A DNA stretch of 64,000 nt, from the NCBI GenBank assembly GCA_020631735.1, contig CM036168.1, positions 98,250,932-98,314,931 of the forward strand. Direction: 5' to 3'. The position numbers and the translations under genes are program-made. The notes under the pieces are model-generated. The model worked only from the letters and a program-made list of their open reading frames with translations. It was not told the DNA's origin and ran no database searches. The DNA is from Saccharum officinarum (taxonomy: Eukaryota; Streptophyta; Magnoliopsida; Poales; Poaceae). Shown piece by piece: positions 11,034 to 21,899 of this stretch; the stretch's first letter is position 1; each line of letters opens with the position of its first letter.

Positions 11034-11515
11034 CACTACCGGACTCGGTTGGTTTGTCGAGTGTCAAAAACACTCGGCAAAGACACAAATACACTTGGCA
11101 AAAGCTTTGCCGAGTGTAGCACTCGGCACATATTACTCGCAAACAGTGTTTCGGTAAAGACATGTTTGTCGAGTGTTTTCTATCGGGCACTCGGCAAACG
11201 TTTGCCGAGTGCAAAAAAACACTCAGCAAAAAAAAGCTAGACGAAACGAAGGTTCGACGGTAACGGCTCATTTGCCGAGTGGCACTCGGCAAATCATCCA
11301 TGTTTGCCGAGTGCCTAACCACGTGGCACTCGGCAAACAAACCCTGTTTGCCGAGTGCCTTGCTAGTTGGATGATTTGCCGAGTGTCTTCTAGCTGGCAC
11401 TCGGCAAATCTGGGAAACCGGGGGAAAAATGGCAAATTTGCCGAGTGAAATAGTATTGACACTCGCCAAACAGCCTGTTTGCCGAGTGTTACACTCGGCA
11501 AAGCTTAAAAAAATA
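11034..11515. repeat. CACTA 3' subterminal repeat array
   Basis: About twenty copies, many imperfect, of TTTGCCGAGTG or CACTCGGCAAA are packed into 480 bp. Most are arranged as facing pairs that could form stem-loops. In En/Spm elements such subterminal words are binding sites for the TnpA protein; that role is inferred here. Confidence 0.85.
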
Positions 11516-11856
11516 TTTTTTTGTTTTTTTTGCTTTCACTCCTGCAAATTAAAGATATATCTCACATATCACACAAATATCACATATCACACATATATCT
11601 CACATATGTCACATATCTCACACATATTAAGCAATTCAACACTACAAGTCCACAAATATTATCACAAGTACCACCAAAGTGCCACCAAAGTCCACAAGTC
11701 CATCATCTACTGCTGCCATTCACGCTCGCTCCACATATCCCAACCCGACCGAGGTGTGCCCCCCTGAGCTGGTGAATTCGATGTCGCCGATTGATTCTGC
11801 ACAAAGGAGAAGATATTTGCATGTGTGATACATGATTTATGTTTGTAAGTGTGTTC

Positions 11857-13720
11857 TAACATTCCTGCAAACTAAAATGTTCTAAGTTAGGAAGTAGCGG
11901 TAGAGAAGGCAAACTTACTAGAGTTCCAGTAGGAGCTGCCGGAGTGAATAACATTGGTGGCGGCTGAGGAAGTGGTTGACCCGTAGAGCTGGCGAGGAGA
12001 CACGCTTGCATATACTGGAACATCTGCTGCTGCTGCTCCATCATCCTCGCCTCCATGTCCTGCCGTTGCCTCCTCTCTTCTTCTAGCCGGGCCTGCAATA
12101 TTTGACCCACAATGTTACAATCCAAGTAAAGGTGTGTACAAATCAATGAACGATGAATAAAACAGAAATAACCTCTAGTGCATCGACCCATCCCTGTGCA
12201 ACGCTAGGCCGTGGGCATATGGTCGGGCTCTCGCTCGTGCTCCTTGCTCGAATCTCGGAGAGAGTGGTAGTACTGGCCGTGTCAAGGACTCCGTCGCCAA
12301 TCCAGAACTTCCCATGCTTCTTGCCTCCTCCCACCCTCATGACAATTTCTCCATTGAGGTCATGGGTGCTGGGATCGTAGTCTAGCCCATGGATCTCCCT
12401 TGCCATCGCCATGTAGTCACTGAGGCGGCTATGGATGGATGGGTTGCTATATGCCTCGCCTGGGTTGTAGTTGACATCGGACGTCGCCTTGCCCTTGTGG
12501 GCCATAGCATATGCTTGGAACTGGTTGCAAGGCTAGCCACCATGTGACGCCGACTGCGAAAAAACAGCAAGATGATTAGATATTATGCAGAATTGAGCGT
12601 TACAATAAAGAAATGGATGACACGTACCCATTTAGCCGCATAGGCATTGAAGGTTAGGTTACCTTGATGATGTAGTGCACCTTGCATCATCAAACGCCGC
12701 TCCCGGCAAGCGTTGTGCTTCTCCAGCCAGCCGGCGGAGCACCACTTGTCCACCATCATTGTCCAGCACACCGTCCGAGCCTTGTACCACTCAGGAGGCA
12801 CCTACAAGTCATCAAGTATATGACATAGACATAGATTAGTATTCATGTTCTATGTTTACCATCAAGTATTCATGTTCTGTATTTACCATCAAGTATTGTT
12901 CCTAGGTCAGCGTCATAAGCCTTGCTTGTTGTTTCTTATACACAATTCCATTGTAGGTAGCGTGCCAATCTATGACAGTCTAGATGCGTGCCTCGTAGTG
13001 CATGTTATGCACAAGTGTCTTACAGGCTTTTTTAGCCACAACTCGTGCCTTCTCCTCATATCCCGGCTGGCATCTGTAGAAATCCTGCATATAGACGCAA
13101 TGTATACATTCATTATGTCAAGAATGTCCAATGAGGCGATGTATTGAGCAATGCCAGTGTGAGGAAGACTTACCCATAGCTCCTCCATCACACACTCCGC
13201 CTTGTTAGCGAATACCCTGTCATCCCGATCCGATACATCGGGGGCGCTGTAGTAGTGGGGAAACGTGTAGGTCGGTTCCCATCGACTGGCATAGTCAACC
13301 AGGCCAGGGAAGTGTTCCCTGCACAAAAGACCTAGGATACCACTGATAAGGAGTTCGTTAGCATCTGCAGCCACAAACGTGAAACTCCTGCCCAAATGAT
13401 CAAGACAAATAATTAGTTTCTTTTGTGATTTTCAACAAATCAAATGAAAAGGTAGTGATCACATGTAAAGTTACTTACTTGTCCCCAACGGGTTTAATGA
13501 ACAGCCGTCTCTCAAGAAGTATCGGTCACTTCGAGAGTGTGGTGGGACCTCGCAACCAGACTCTCGATGGAACTAAGGAAGAGGACCCCCCAGCCGCACC
13601 ACCACAGGAAAGGACTCCCCTGCCACCCCCTTCTGGTGCTCCTCCTTGTCGTCCTCCTCCTAGTGCTCCTCTACCTCCTCCTCCTGGTGCTCCTCCACCT
13701 CCTCCTTAGGTGACGGTGAC
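11857..13720 (-). pseudogene. CACTA tnpA-like gene (Transposase_24-like), decayed
   Basis: Protein-like blocks lie on the minus strand in order. At 13395-12970 a block includes GRSFTFVAADANELLISG. At 12801-12583 a block is rich in Trp and basic residues (PPEWYKARTVCWTMMVDKW). At 12505-12143 a block includes SIHSRLSDYMAMAREIHGLD and GGGKKHGKFWIGDGVLDTAS. At 12191-11856 there is an acidic and Gln-rich coiled-coil region (LEEERRQRQDMEARMMEQ). The KHG-x-x-W-x-GDGV-type block fits the plant transposase family associated with En/Spm elements (Pfam Transposase_24). The blocks lie in different frames and are separated by introns or damage. The 5' part (about 13550-13700) reads Gly- and Pro-rich. By analogy with TnpA, the product would bind the subterminal words. 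Confidence 0.65.
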
Positions 13721-14239
13721 CGAGGCCATTGATGAGCTGTCTGTTTCCCTCAAACCTTGCCATTCCCTCAACCTCTAACCGTCCCCTGACCTTCCTCAGC
13801 GCGTCTTTGGTAGAGGGAACTTACGTTCCTATAACCTGACCCCCCGCCATCTTTGTTCAATCACCTACAATTAAAAAGTAAACAAAACATAATTAGAAAG
13901 ATATGCAAAAATAATTAGAAAGTAGCATAGTATTACACTTATTAGAAAGAGATGCAAAAATAATTAGAAAGTAGCATAATTAGAAAGAGATGCAAAAATT
14001 AGTGTTACATGTATTAGAAGTAATCATCATGATCGCGGTTAGCTGGATCATAAGTCTCATCAACACTATCATGCATGTCAATATCATCACCAACACCCGT
14101 CCCATCATCAATATCAATGCCTAATTGTAATTGCCGAAGTAATTCTAAGTCCTTCGCATTTCAACCTCATCTCCAGCCTCGTCATCAACAACATTTTCAT
14201 TGTCTACAACCCTTTCGGTTTGGTCTATCTCAAAGATCC
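13721..14239. other. CACTA inter-gene region with AATTAGAAAG tandem repeats
   Basis: Between about 13870 and 14010 the words AATTAGAAAG and AGATGCAAAAAT are repeated several times in loose tandem. The rest may hold intron or untranslated sequence of the two transposase genes. No separate gene is seen. Confidence 0.4.
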
Positions 14240-17200
14240 CTTCACGCCCATCTTCTTAGAAGAACTCTCCGGCATATGTGTTTGGGTCAAAGTTGTAATC
14301 TTCATTGTTTGGGACAGGTAGTTTACCGTGTGGCAATACCTTGTTCACAACATACCAACCCTTAAGACGCTCATCGCTTGTGCACGGGTATGAGAGATAA
14401 TAAACTTGGGTGGCCTGTTAAGCCACGATATAGACATCGTCTCCTGGTAAGACGGAATCTTGTCGAATTTTGACTAGCCCAAGATTAGGGGTCCATCTCA
14501 TTACTGCAAGATCGAACCAATGGCATTTGAATATGACAGGATTAAGAGGTTTGCAGCCCTAAAACTCAAGTTCATATATTTCTTCAATTCTTATATAATA
14601 CTCGACCCCATCACGGCTGGGCGTGAAAACTGTGGTATTTGTGGTCCTTTGATTGGGTCAACTCAGCTCGTGTCTTGTTGTGTGAAAGCAATATCCATTC
14701 ATGCATAAGCAGCAAATGACTTGACCCCATAGGCACAACCATTAGCAACCTGTCTTAACTCGGCACTCATAGACGCATCAGTTTGGCCCTGCAAGCTCAA
14801 GCAAGGATACTTCATTATATCATTCGCACGTGCGAGCAAATTGTAATGTCTAACTACATACGAGCTAAATTGAACAATACCTTATGTTTGAACCAAGAAA
14901 TGAAATCGGGCATGCCATTTCCCGCACCCAATTTAAGAAGCGCCTCAGATTCCTGCGGGGTAGGTGGCCTTGATGGATTCCAGTATTGATGGAGAAATTC
15001 CCTATACTAACGAGAAATAAGGGGTTGGACGCACAATAGTGACACCAAGTGAACAAGTTTGTTCAGAATAATGACTTACTCCATGTACAGATCCACTTCG
15101 GAGAGGTTGGTCAACACATATAGCATGATGCTGCACCACTCTTGAAGTGGTAAGGTCTTGTTGGACGCATCAGTTGCACTTCCGAGTTGCCCTTGGAAAA
15201 GGCTAAGACTTGATTCATTTTCACCCGCATTGTAACGAGGGGGTGGATTATGCACGCTAGGAAGGTTCTCACCTTAGTATGTTGTTGTGAAGTTTGACAC
15301 CTCCTCGAGAATCGATGCCTCAGACATGGAAGCTTCAATCTTGCATTTATTTTTACATTTTGTTCGAACAACCTTTAGGGTTCTCTCGATTGGATAGCAC
15401 CAACGGAACTGCACGGGCCTCCCCATTCGTGCCTCATACGGGAGGTACAAAATTAGATGTTGCATCAAAAGGAAGAAGTCGGGTGAAAAGATCTTCTCCA
15501 ACTTACAGAGCAACACATGTGCCATTTTTTCCATGTTTGCAACCACGGCCCGAGATAGCTCCTTAGCACAAAGCTGGCGGAAGAAATTGCTCAACTCTGC
15601 CAGCACTTGCCAGACATGATCTGGGACATAGCCTCGAACCATCACTAGAAGAATCCGCTCAAGCCATACGTGGTAGTCATGACTCTTGAGCCCATTTACT
15701 CGCATAGTAGATAAGTTCACTCCCCTCCTTAGATTCGCTGCATACCCATCAGGGAACATTAACGTTTGGAACCATTCTAGTACTTCCCCCCTTTGGGGCC
15801 TGCTCAGCATGAAATCGGCCTTAGGTCTTGTCCAATTCTTGCGGCCTCTAGGAGGCTGCATTTCTTGCTTTGGTCTGTTGCATAACTCTACTAGATCCAC
15901 TCTAGCCTTAACGTTGTCCTTTGACTTATCAGTGTCCATGATTGTTCCCCAAAGTGCTTCGGCGATATTCTTTTCAGTATGCATCATATCAATATTGTGT
16001 GGAAGGAGAAGGTCAACATGATAGGGGAGCCTTTCCAAGCCTGACTTATGAGTCCATGCATGTTGCTCACCATATCCCACAAAACGCCCATCATCATCAA
16101 CCACGAGAGCATCTATCTGAGCACGGACCGCGGCACCTGTCATCATCTCTGGTGCAGGGTCTGTAATGACGACACCTTTCATAAAGTTATTGTCGTCTTC
16201 TCTAAATGGATGGTCAAGTGGAAGGAATTGTCGATGTTTGTCGAACGAAAAAAACTTACCACCCTTCTTCAACCAAATGAACCTCACAACTATCTTGCAT
16301 ACTGGGTATGGGAACTTATCGTGAACACACCAGCCACAGAATATGTCATACGCCAAGAAGTCGTGCAGGGAGTAGTGGTACCAAACATGTATCTTGAAGT
16401 TTGTCTTTGTAGCTCGGTCGTATGTCCATACCCCTTCTTCCCAAGCCTCGATCAATTCATCAAACATAGGCTCCATGAACACACCCATATTATTCCCCGG
16501 GTGCTCAGAAATTATCAACGACAAGAATATGTTCTGTCGTTGAAAGATTACCCTAGGGAGAGATTGAGCGGGATAATGAACACAGGCCAACAAGTGTACC
16601 GGGTAGATAACTGTCCATAAGGATTGAACCCATCTGTTGCCAGCACAACAAGTACATTACGAGCCTCTTGAGCTTTCTCACGATGAATGTTATCAAAATG
16701 GGTCCATGCTTCACCATTGGATGGATGTACCATCTTTTCTAGATAGTGTCGACAACCATTTTTATGCCATGTCATCTGTTTCGTGGACTCCTTGGTCATG
16801 TATAGACATTGGATCCTTGGTATGAACGGAAGGTACCGTAGGATCTTCACGGGTATCTGAAGCTGCCTCTTCTGGCCATCAACAGAGTCTACCTCCAAGT
16901 ACCGAGATGATTTACACTTTGGATAGTGCATTGCTTCCGCGTGTTCTTTCCTGAATAAAATGCACCCATTTTGACAGGCATGTATCTGCTCGTATGTCAT
17001 CTTAAGTGCGCGAAGGAGTTTTCACGACTCGTACATGCTCTTTGGCAGAATGTGACCTTCCAAAAGCATGCTCCCAAAAATAGTAAGCATAGTGTCGAAT
17101 GCCTCTCGACTCAAGCTAAAATGGGACTTAAAGGCCATTACGCGTCCAATGGCATCCAGTTAAGAGACCTTTGTCTGGCTGTGAAGGGGTTTCTGTGCCG

Positions 17201-17620
17201 CAGACAACATGTTGTAATACACCTTTGCGGTTGCCTCTGGCTCCTCCTCCACCTCCTCCCTACGTCCTTCACCGAAGTGTGCTTCATGATAGTCATGTAA
17301 CATGTCTGCTACCCCGCCCTCAACATCAAAATCATTGACGCATTGTCTCACGACCTCGTCTCTCATACGATCGACTTCACCATGGTAGTCTTCCATAAAT
17401 CCATACTTGCAGAGATGTTTACCCATGTCCACCTTTGTTTGCTATTTTTTGTTTGCACATCTGCTGCAGGGACACCAAGTGGCATGTGCTCCTTTAACCT
17501 TCTGAAATGCTTCTTCCAAGAAAGCATTGGTCTTGCTAATCCATTCATTGGTGAACGAGCCCGCACTTGGGTAGCCCGGTACATCCACTCACGGTCATCC
17601 ATCCTCTACCATATCAGCAA
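14240..17620 (-). pseudogene. CACTA tnpD-like transposase (TNP2 family), copy 1, frameshifted
   Basis: Read on the minus strand, the N-terminal transposase-associated domain begins with DREWMY at about 17600. Next come a block at 17432-17160, a block at 17000-16548 with TDGFNPYG, and the TNP2 core at 16593-15274 (439 codons) with the family hallmark NIDMMHTEKN. The DUF4218-like part (LYLPYEARMGRPVQFRW) ends that frame at EEVSNFTTTY. A DUF4216-like tail follows, about 14640-14240 (QVYYLSYPC and GWYVVNKVLPHGKLP). Frame changes occur near 17430, 17000-17160, 16560 and 15270; some may be introns, others are damage. Relative to copy 2 this copy lacks 15 bp near 17390 that encode YTRWI just before HGE, a conserved spot in the N-terminal domain. 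Intact TNP2 proteins cut and join CACTA ends. Confidence 0.85.
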
Positions 17621-17691
17621 GTAATATGAGAATCAATTACATCTACACGATGTCCCTACCACCTAATAGGTGAAGATAGGTCCTAATCTCA

Positions 17692-17891
17692 CCCGAGGAT
17701 GCGTAGACGGGGTTAGTTTCCATGGTCTACTTCAATCCGAGTTAGAATTTCGGCAGCACCTCCCCGCTGTTCTCCAAATACACGTCCTGGCAAGGGATTG
17801 TGTATTCAGAGAACAACAGGGAGGTGATGCCGAAACTCTGTCTCGGATCAAAGTAGACCACGAAAACTAACCCCATCTACGCATCATCGGG
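17692..17891. repeat. 200-bp inverted repeat in the CACTA transposase 5' region, copy 1
   Basis: The left arm starts CCCGAGGATGCGTAGACGGG; the right arm ends CCCATCTACGCATCATCGGG. The arms of about 85 bp pair with a few mismatches around a short loop (about TCCTGGCAAGGGATTG). The repeat lies just upstream of the transposase N-terminal block, so it would sit in the leader or promoter of the element's transcript. The same structure is at 27128-27327. Confidence 0.8.
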
Positions 17892-18362
17892 CTGTCCAAA
17901 AAACATGGACAATTCGAAACAGATACGGTCATACATATGCAAACATCTACATACTTCTAACCATATCTCTTTCGAATGGAGACGCCTAAATGTGGGTTAC
18001 ATGGTACACGACCTTGATACAGAAAGATAGGTTATACCTAGGGTGGCGGTAGAGTCGGGCTAGCGGGGCTATGGTGGGACGGTGCAGTGGCGAGACGATA
18101 TGGTGCAGGTAGACCCGCAGCGGCGAGGAATACGATCGAGATCACCGAGGTACTCTGGCTCGGCTCCCCGACGAGCTCTTCTCTACAAAACAAAATAACA
18201 AACAGGCTCAATAGAAATTTCGGCAGAACCTCCCCTGCACGGTGAGGTTTCCAAAACCTACAAAAAGCGTACGTCACGATGGCCGACAACCACAAATGCA
18301 TATAATTTTGAGTCACATTCATATAATCACAGCCACTACTCCAATTCATATTCATATAATCA

Positions 18363-18892
18363 TTGCCGAGTCACATTCGTATAGTCACATTCAAATCACA
18401 TTCATATAATCACCACCACTACTACCACTACTCTTCCACTACTACCACTACTCTACCACTACTAACACAGCATGAACGAAAGAGGAGGGTTTACCTAGTG
18501 GATGCTCGGGCGGCGTCAGGGGTTAGGGCAGCGCGTCGGATGAGGCAGCGTTGATGAAGCTGGTGTCCAAGGCCGGACCGAGGAGCCACAGACCTCCTCC
18601 TCCTTCTCATCCTCCTCCCTCCCCTTCTCCTCCTTCTCCTCCTCCTTCTTCTTCCCCTTCTCCTCCTCCTCCTCCTCCTTCTTCCCCTTCTCCTCCGGCA
18701 ACGGGGGCCCCGAGTGCCGGCCGGCGTCCGGTGCGCGGGGGCAGGGCGCGCCGGCGTGGGTTGGGGTAGCGCGGGCGGACGACGTGCGCAGGGGCGAGCA
18801 CGCGGGCGGATGGCATACGGTGGGGGCGAGCGAGCGGGCGACGTGCGCAGTGGACTGAGTGAGGGCATGTGAATTATAATAGGGGTTCGACT
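18363..18892. other. CACTA 5' region: trinucleotide and CT-rich simple repeats
   Basis: A tract of CACTAC/TACCAC units lies at about 18413-18465 and a CTCCTC/TTCTCC microsatellite at about 18593-18703, followed by GC-rich DNA to about 18850. Several open frames cross these tracts on both strands; their Arg/Glu/Pro-only composition comes from the simple repeat and they are not called as genes. Confidence 0.6.
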
Positions 18893-19157
18893 GTTTGCCG
18901 AGTCCCCGTGGTCTGGCACTCGTCAAACAACATGTTTGCCGAGTGCCAGATCACGGGCACTCGGCAAACAAGCTTCAATTTTTTTAAAAAAATTGATTTT
19001 GACTTTTTGCGAGTGCCCATGATCTGGCACTCGGCAAACACGCTTCAGTTTAAAAAAATTGGTTTTCCTTTTGCCGAGTGTCGTGCATATAAACACTCGG
19101 CAAACAGGCGACACAGTAAATTTGCCGAGAGCCAACCCTAGTGCACTCGGCAAACAA
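18893..19157. repeat. CACTA 5' inner subterminal repeat cluster, copy 1
   Basis: Facing pairs of TTTGCCGAGTG and CACTCGGCAAA separated by about 15-60 bp form at least three potential stem-loops. The cluster is separated from the outer one by about 800 bp of AT-rich DNA. Confidence 0.8.
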
Positions 19158-19960
19158 TTTTCTAAAAAATAGCTTTTATTGCTTTCCATAGCATATTGGT
19201 CAAATTTGTTCGAATATACTTTCAAAATGCCTTGTTAATTTCACTCAACGATACATATGCGATGATTCTATGAAATTTAGATCATTATTTCATGCAGTTA
19301 TGCTCAAATTCTATTATTTCATGCACTCTATAATTGCAAATAAAAAATAAAAATTATTAAATGAATCCAAAAAATTACGAAAATCTCACATGACACAATC
19401 TTTGATGTCTATTGACTATACAAAAAGTTTTGGAGTGAAACCACAAATTGACCATCACTTTGACTCTAAATCTGACTGTATCATTCTCAATTCTACGAAA
19501 CTTCCTCGGAGAAGCTTTGGTTTATAAGCAACGTACGTGACAACTTGTGCGAAACGTTATCAATTTTTTACCACAGCCCCCACATACAATATCATGACAT
19601 CTTGTCAAATTTCATGATTTTCGGACTTCGTTTGCTTTTTATAGAATTTAAAAACCGCTCGGCACGTGATCGAGGTCGTGTTTCCTAAACAAGATGTCTG
19701 AAATTTCATTTCATATCACAGGTAAGGCCTCAACATGGGCTCAATAGCATGAATATCAATTTCTTACTAATTTTTTTCAAATATTTGAATTGCTTGCAGT
19801 TCAAATTTGAAGTAATTCAAAAAATTACTTGAAATGCATTTAATTAGTTAAATATGGCAAACAAATACAAAAAAAACACCAAACTTTAACATGAAGTGCT
19901 ACATGTTGTATGTATTAGGTACAAAAATTTTTGAGGTCTAAAATGGGAAAAAAAATAATT
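19158..19960. other. AT-rich spacer between the CACTA 5' subterminal clusters
   Basis: The stretch is non-coding and AT-rich, with no gene or further repeat boundary recognised. It is nearly identical to its duplicate at about 28575-29374. Confidence 0.5.
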
Positions 19961-20417
19961 GTTTGCCGAGTGCCAAGTAAAAGCACTCGGCAAAAAGGGT
20001 TGTTTGCCGAGTGCTGGACAAAAGCACTCGGCAAAAAGGCACGTTTGTCGAGTGCTTTTTTACTTGGCACTCGGTAAACAATTATTTATTTTTTTCCCAT
20101 TTTAGACCTCCACGTTTGCCGAGTGCCAACTTTCGGCGCTCGGCAAACACTCAACGACGGTCAAAAAGTTAACGGCAACGGCCGTTTGCCGTGTACTTGT
20201 AGTTTGCCGAGTGCCGTTACAGCCAGCACTGGGCAAACATCCATGTTTGCCGAGTGTATGGTTTGAGGCACTCGGCAAATATACTATTTGCCGAGTGTTG
20301 TTTGTTTTCCGAGTGTCTCTTGTGCGACACTCAGCAAAAGGCATGTTTGTCGAGTGCCCGATGTTTGACACTCGGCAAACGTTTAGGCACTCGGCAATTT
20401 AGGCGTTTCCGGTAGTG
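19961..20417. repeat. CACTA 5' outer subterminal array and terminus, copy 1
   Basis: A dense array of TTTGCCGAGTG words runs up to the terminal TCCGGTAGTG. Compared with copy 2 it lacks about 40 bp inside a palindrome near 20050, so the fold-back at that point is incomplete. Confidence 0.85.
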
Positions 20418-20527
20418 ATCGGACATCAGGGCATCGACGGTGGAGTTCTGTTTTGCAAAACCAAGAGAAGAAAAAAGGGGGGATTGGAAATTTGCAAATG
20501 ATATCTAGTTAGAAGAACGACATATTA

Positions 20528-20672
20528 CTCCCTCTATCCCAAACTCCAAAAAAATAGAATATAAATCTCATTTTTTTAGTAATCAGACAATTTTAAGTTT
20601 AATTAACTAAATGTATAATAAAACTATAGCTCAGTCCAAATCTAGAATTATAATTTTTTTAGACAAAGAGAG
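20528..20672. mobile_element. Decayed Stowaway-type MITE, copy 1
   Basis: It starts CTCCCTCTATCCCAAA after a TA and ends GACAAAGAGAG, an eroded inverse of the left end. The duplicate is at 29979-30122. Confidence 0.55.
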
Positions 20673-20687
20673 TGATTAATAAGCAAA

Positions 20688-20806
20688 CAATTCGCAGAAA
20701 CAGTTTTACCATCGCCATGATAGCTTGTCTTATAAGCCAAACAGTGTTTTTCTCTCTCGACGAACCAGCGAACAGTACTTTCGGTCATGGCTTTTCAGCC
20801 AAACGA
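20688..20806. mobile_element. MITE-like fragment, copy 1
   Basis: It contains TTATAAGCCAAACAGTG, a GTTTTTCTCTCTC core and a mirrored TCAGCCAAACGAA end, the same general design as 7693-7791. The termini are not sharp. Confidence 0.35.
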
Positions 20807-21051
20807 AGAGAGGATCATCAGATTCTTGATGGATAGGAGAAAACTAGAAAACATACATGCGACTACAGTCTATCATCTGCGATCAGCGGAGTAACACAGA
20901 AGTACAGAGCGCATATGCAAATGCATCATCATATACTACTCTGAGCAAACTAATCGACTGACAGGCAATTGATCGAGCACTAGCTAAACTTTGCTAATTA
21001 GCCGTACTAGCGTCTAGCAGACACGGACACACACGGGATGCTAGTGCTACC

Positions 21052-21779
21052 TTAAGAAACTACCACTACTACTATACTTCTAGTAAGAGCCGGCAGACCA
21101 GTCTCCCCGTCGTCGAGGTCACACACAGAGTAGCATGCGTCTGCAGGCTCCTCAACGAAGACGCAAGAAGCAGGCAACGGTGGCAGCTCGTGCCCACCAC
21201 TCAGCTGATGCCTGGGATCGAGCCCGTACGGCTGATGGGCAGCAACAACACCATAACTCAAAGCTTCCTCCGCCGCCGGCACCTGGAGCTGCATCATCTC
21301 ATCGCATGCGCCGGTGCGGCCATGGGACGCGAGTGTCACCTCGTCGTCACCAGCAGCCACCGCCGCCGCGGAGTAGGCGGCGGCGAGCTCAGCATGGCAC
21401 CCTTCCTCGTGCTGCATCAGCGCGGCCTGGTGCAGGCTGATCTGCGCCTTGAGGAACTTGACGTAGTGGATGGCCTGCTCGAGCATGGACACCGTGTCCA
21501 TCTTGCTGCCGCCGGGACGAGGCTGCGGAGCACGCGGAAGCGGTCGCTGATCCGGTGCCGCCGCTCGCGCGCCGCCACGCTCTGCGGGTCCGTGGAGAGC
21601 TTGGCGCCAGGACGACGCCGCACGCCACCGCCGCCGCCGCCGCCGCCGCCTCCACCGCCGCGCACCCTGCAGTCGCTGAGGGCGCCAGCCACCGCCACCG
21701 GGTGGTGGAGGTACGGCTGCGGGTGGATGATGGGGAAGCCGCGTGGGTCATACATGGTCTGGTAGTGATATGGATCCAT
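21052..21779 (-). pseudogene. ba1: ba1/LAX1-like bHLH transcription factor, copy 1 (frameshifted)
   Basis: This is almost identical to the intact copy at 30530-31231. The start codon is at 21777-21779 (MDPYHYQ). Two single-base losses in G/C runs break it. One, at about 21512, falls in the bHLH loop right after LRSLVP, shifting helix 2 out of frame. The other, at about 21090, changes the last residues, so the frame ends at 21052 instead of the homologous stop at 21080. Downstream of the first loss the protein continues intact in the next frame ([14 protein letters not shown] onward). Since copy 1 is also shorter at most other G/C and A/T runs, I infer consensus error at a contig end rather than a real pseudogene. 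Confidence 0.8.
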
Positions 21780-21888
21780 AGCTAGGACGACGCGCGGACG
21801 CCTAGGTGCAAGTACTACACTGTGCTGTGCTGTTGGCTTTGCTGGTTTCAGCCCTAGAGCTATGGCTTTGGAGGAGCCCATGGCGGGT

Positions 21889-21898
21889 ATATATACTC
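21889..21898 (-). promoter_or_regulatory. TATA box of ba1-like copy 1
   Basis: AGTATATATA on the minus strand lies about 110 bp upstream of the start codon, a normal spacing for a plant gene with a short leader. Confidence 0.6.
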
Positions 21899-21899
21899 A

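Larger units (their letters stand above)
11034..20417 (-). mobile_element. CACTA (En/Spm) DNA transposon, structurally complete
   Basis: The element runs from CACTACCGGA at 11034 to its inverse TCCGGTAGTG ending at 20417. It is flanked by the 3-bp target duplication ATC at 11031-11033 and 20418-20420. Both ends carry dense arrays of TTTGCCGAGTG and its complement. Two transposase-type genes lie on the minus strand in the En/Spm order: a tnpD-like gene (about 17620-14240), then a tnpA-like gene (about 13720-11857). The element's 5' end is therefore at the right. Stops and frameshifts break both genes, so this copy is unlikely to move on its own. Its right end lies about 0.63-0.66 kb from the end of the ba1-like coding region. 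Confidence 0.92.
20421..21051. other. 3' flank of ba1-like copy 1
   Basis: Host DNA between the CACTA target duplication and the bHLH reading frame. It includes a decayed Stowaway MITE (20528-20672) and a MITE-like fragment (20688-20806). The remainder should hold the 3' untranslated region of the bHLH gene. Confidence 0.5.

Noticed and set aside
11034..11515. Regularly spaced TTTGCCGAGTG words could be taken for a CRISPR-like array
   Set aside because: The words occur in both orientations with irregular spacing, sit at the end of a CACTA element with target duplications, and the genome is a plant nuclear genome.
18491..18926. Frames rich in Arg, Glu or Pro near the CACTA 5' end (also 27905-28338)
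   Set aside because: They are direct readouts of the CTCCTC microsatellite.
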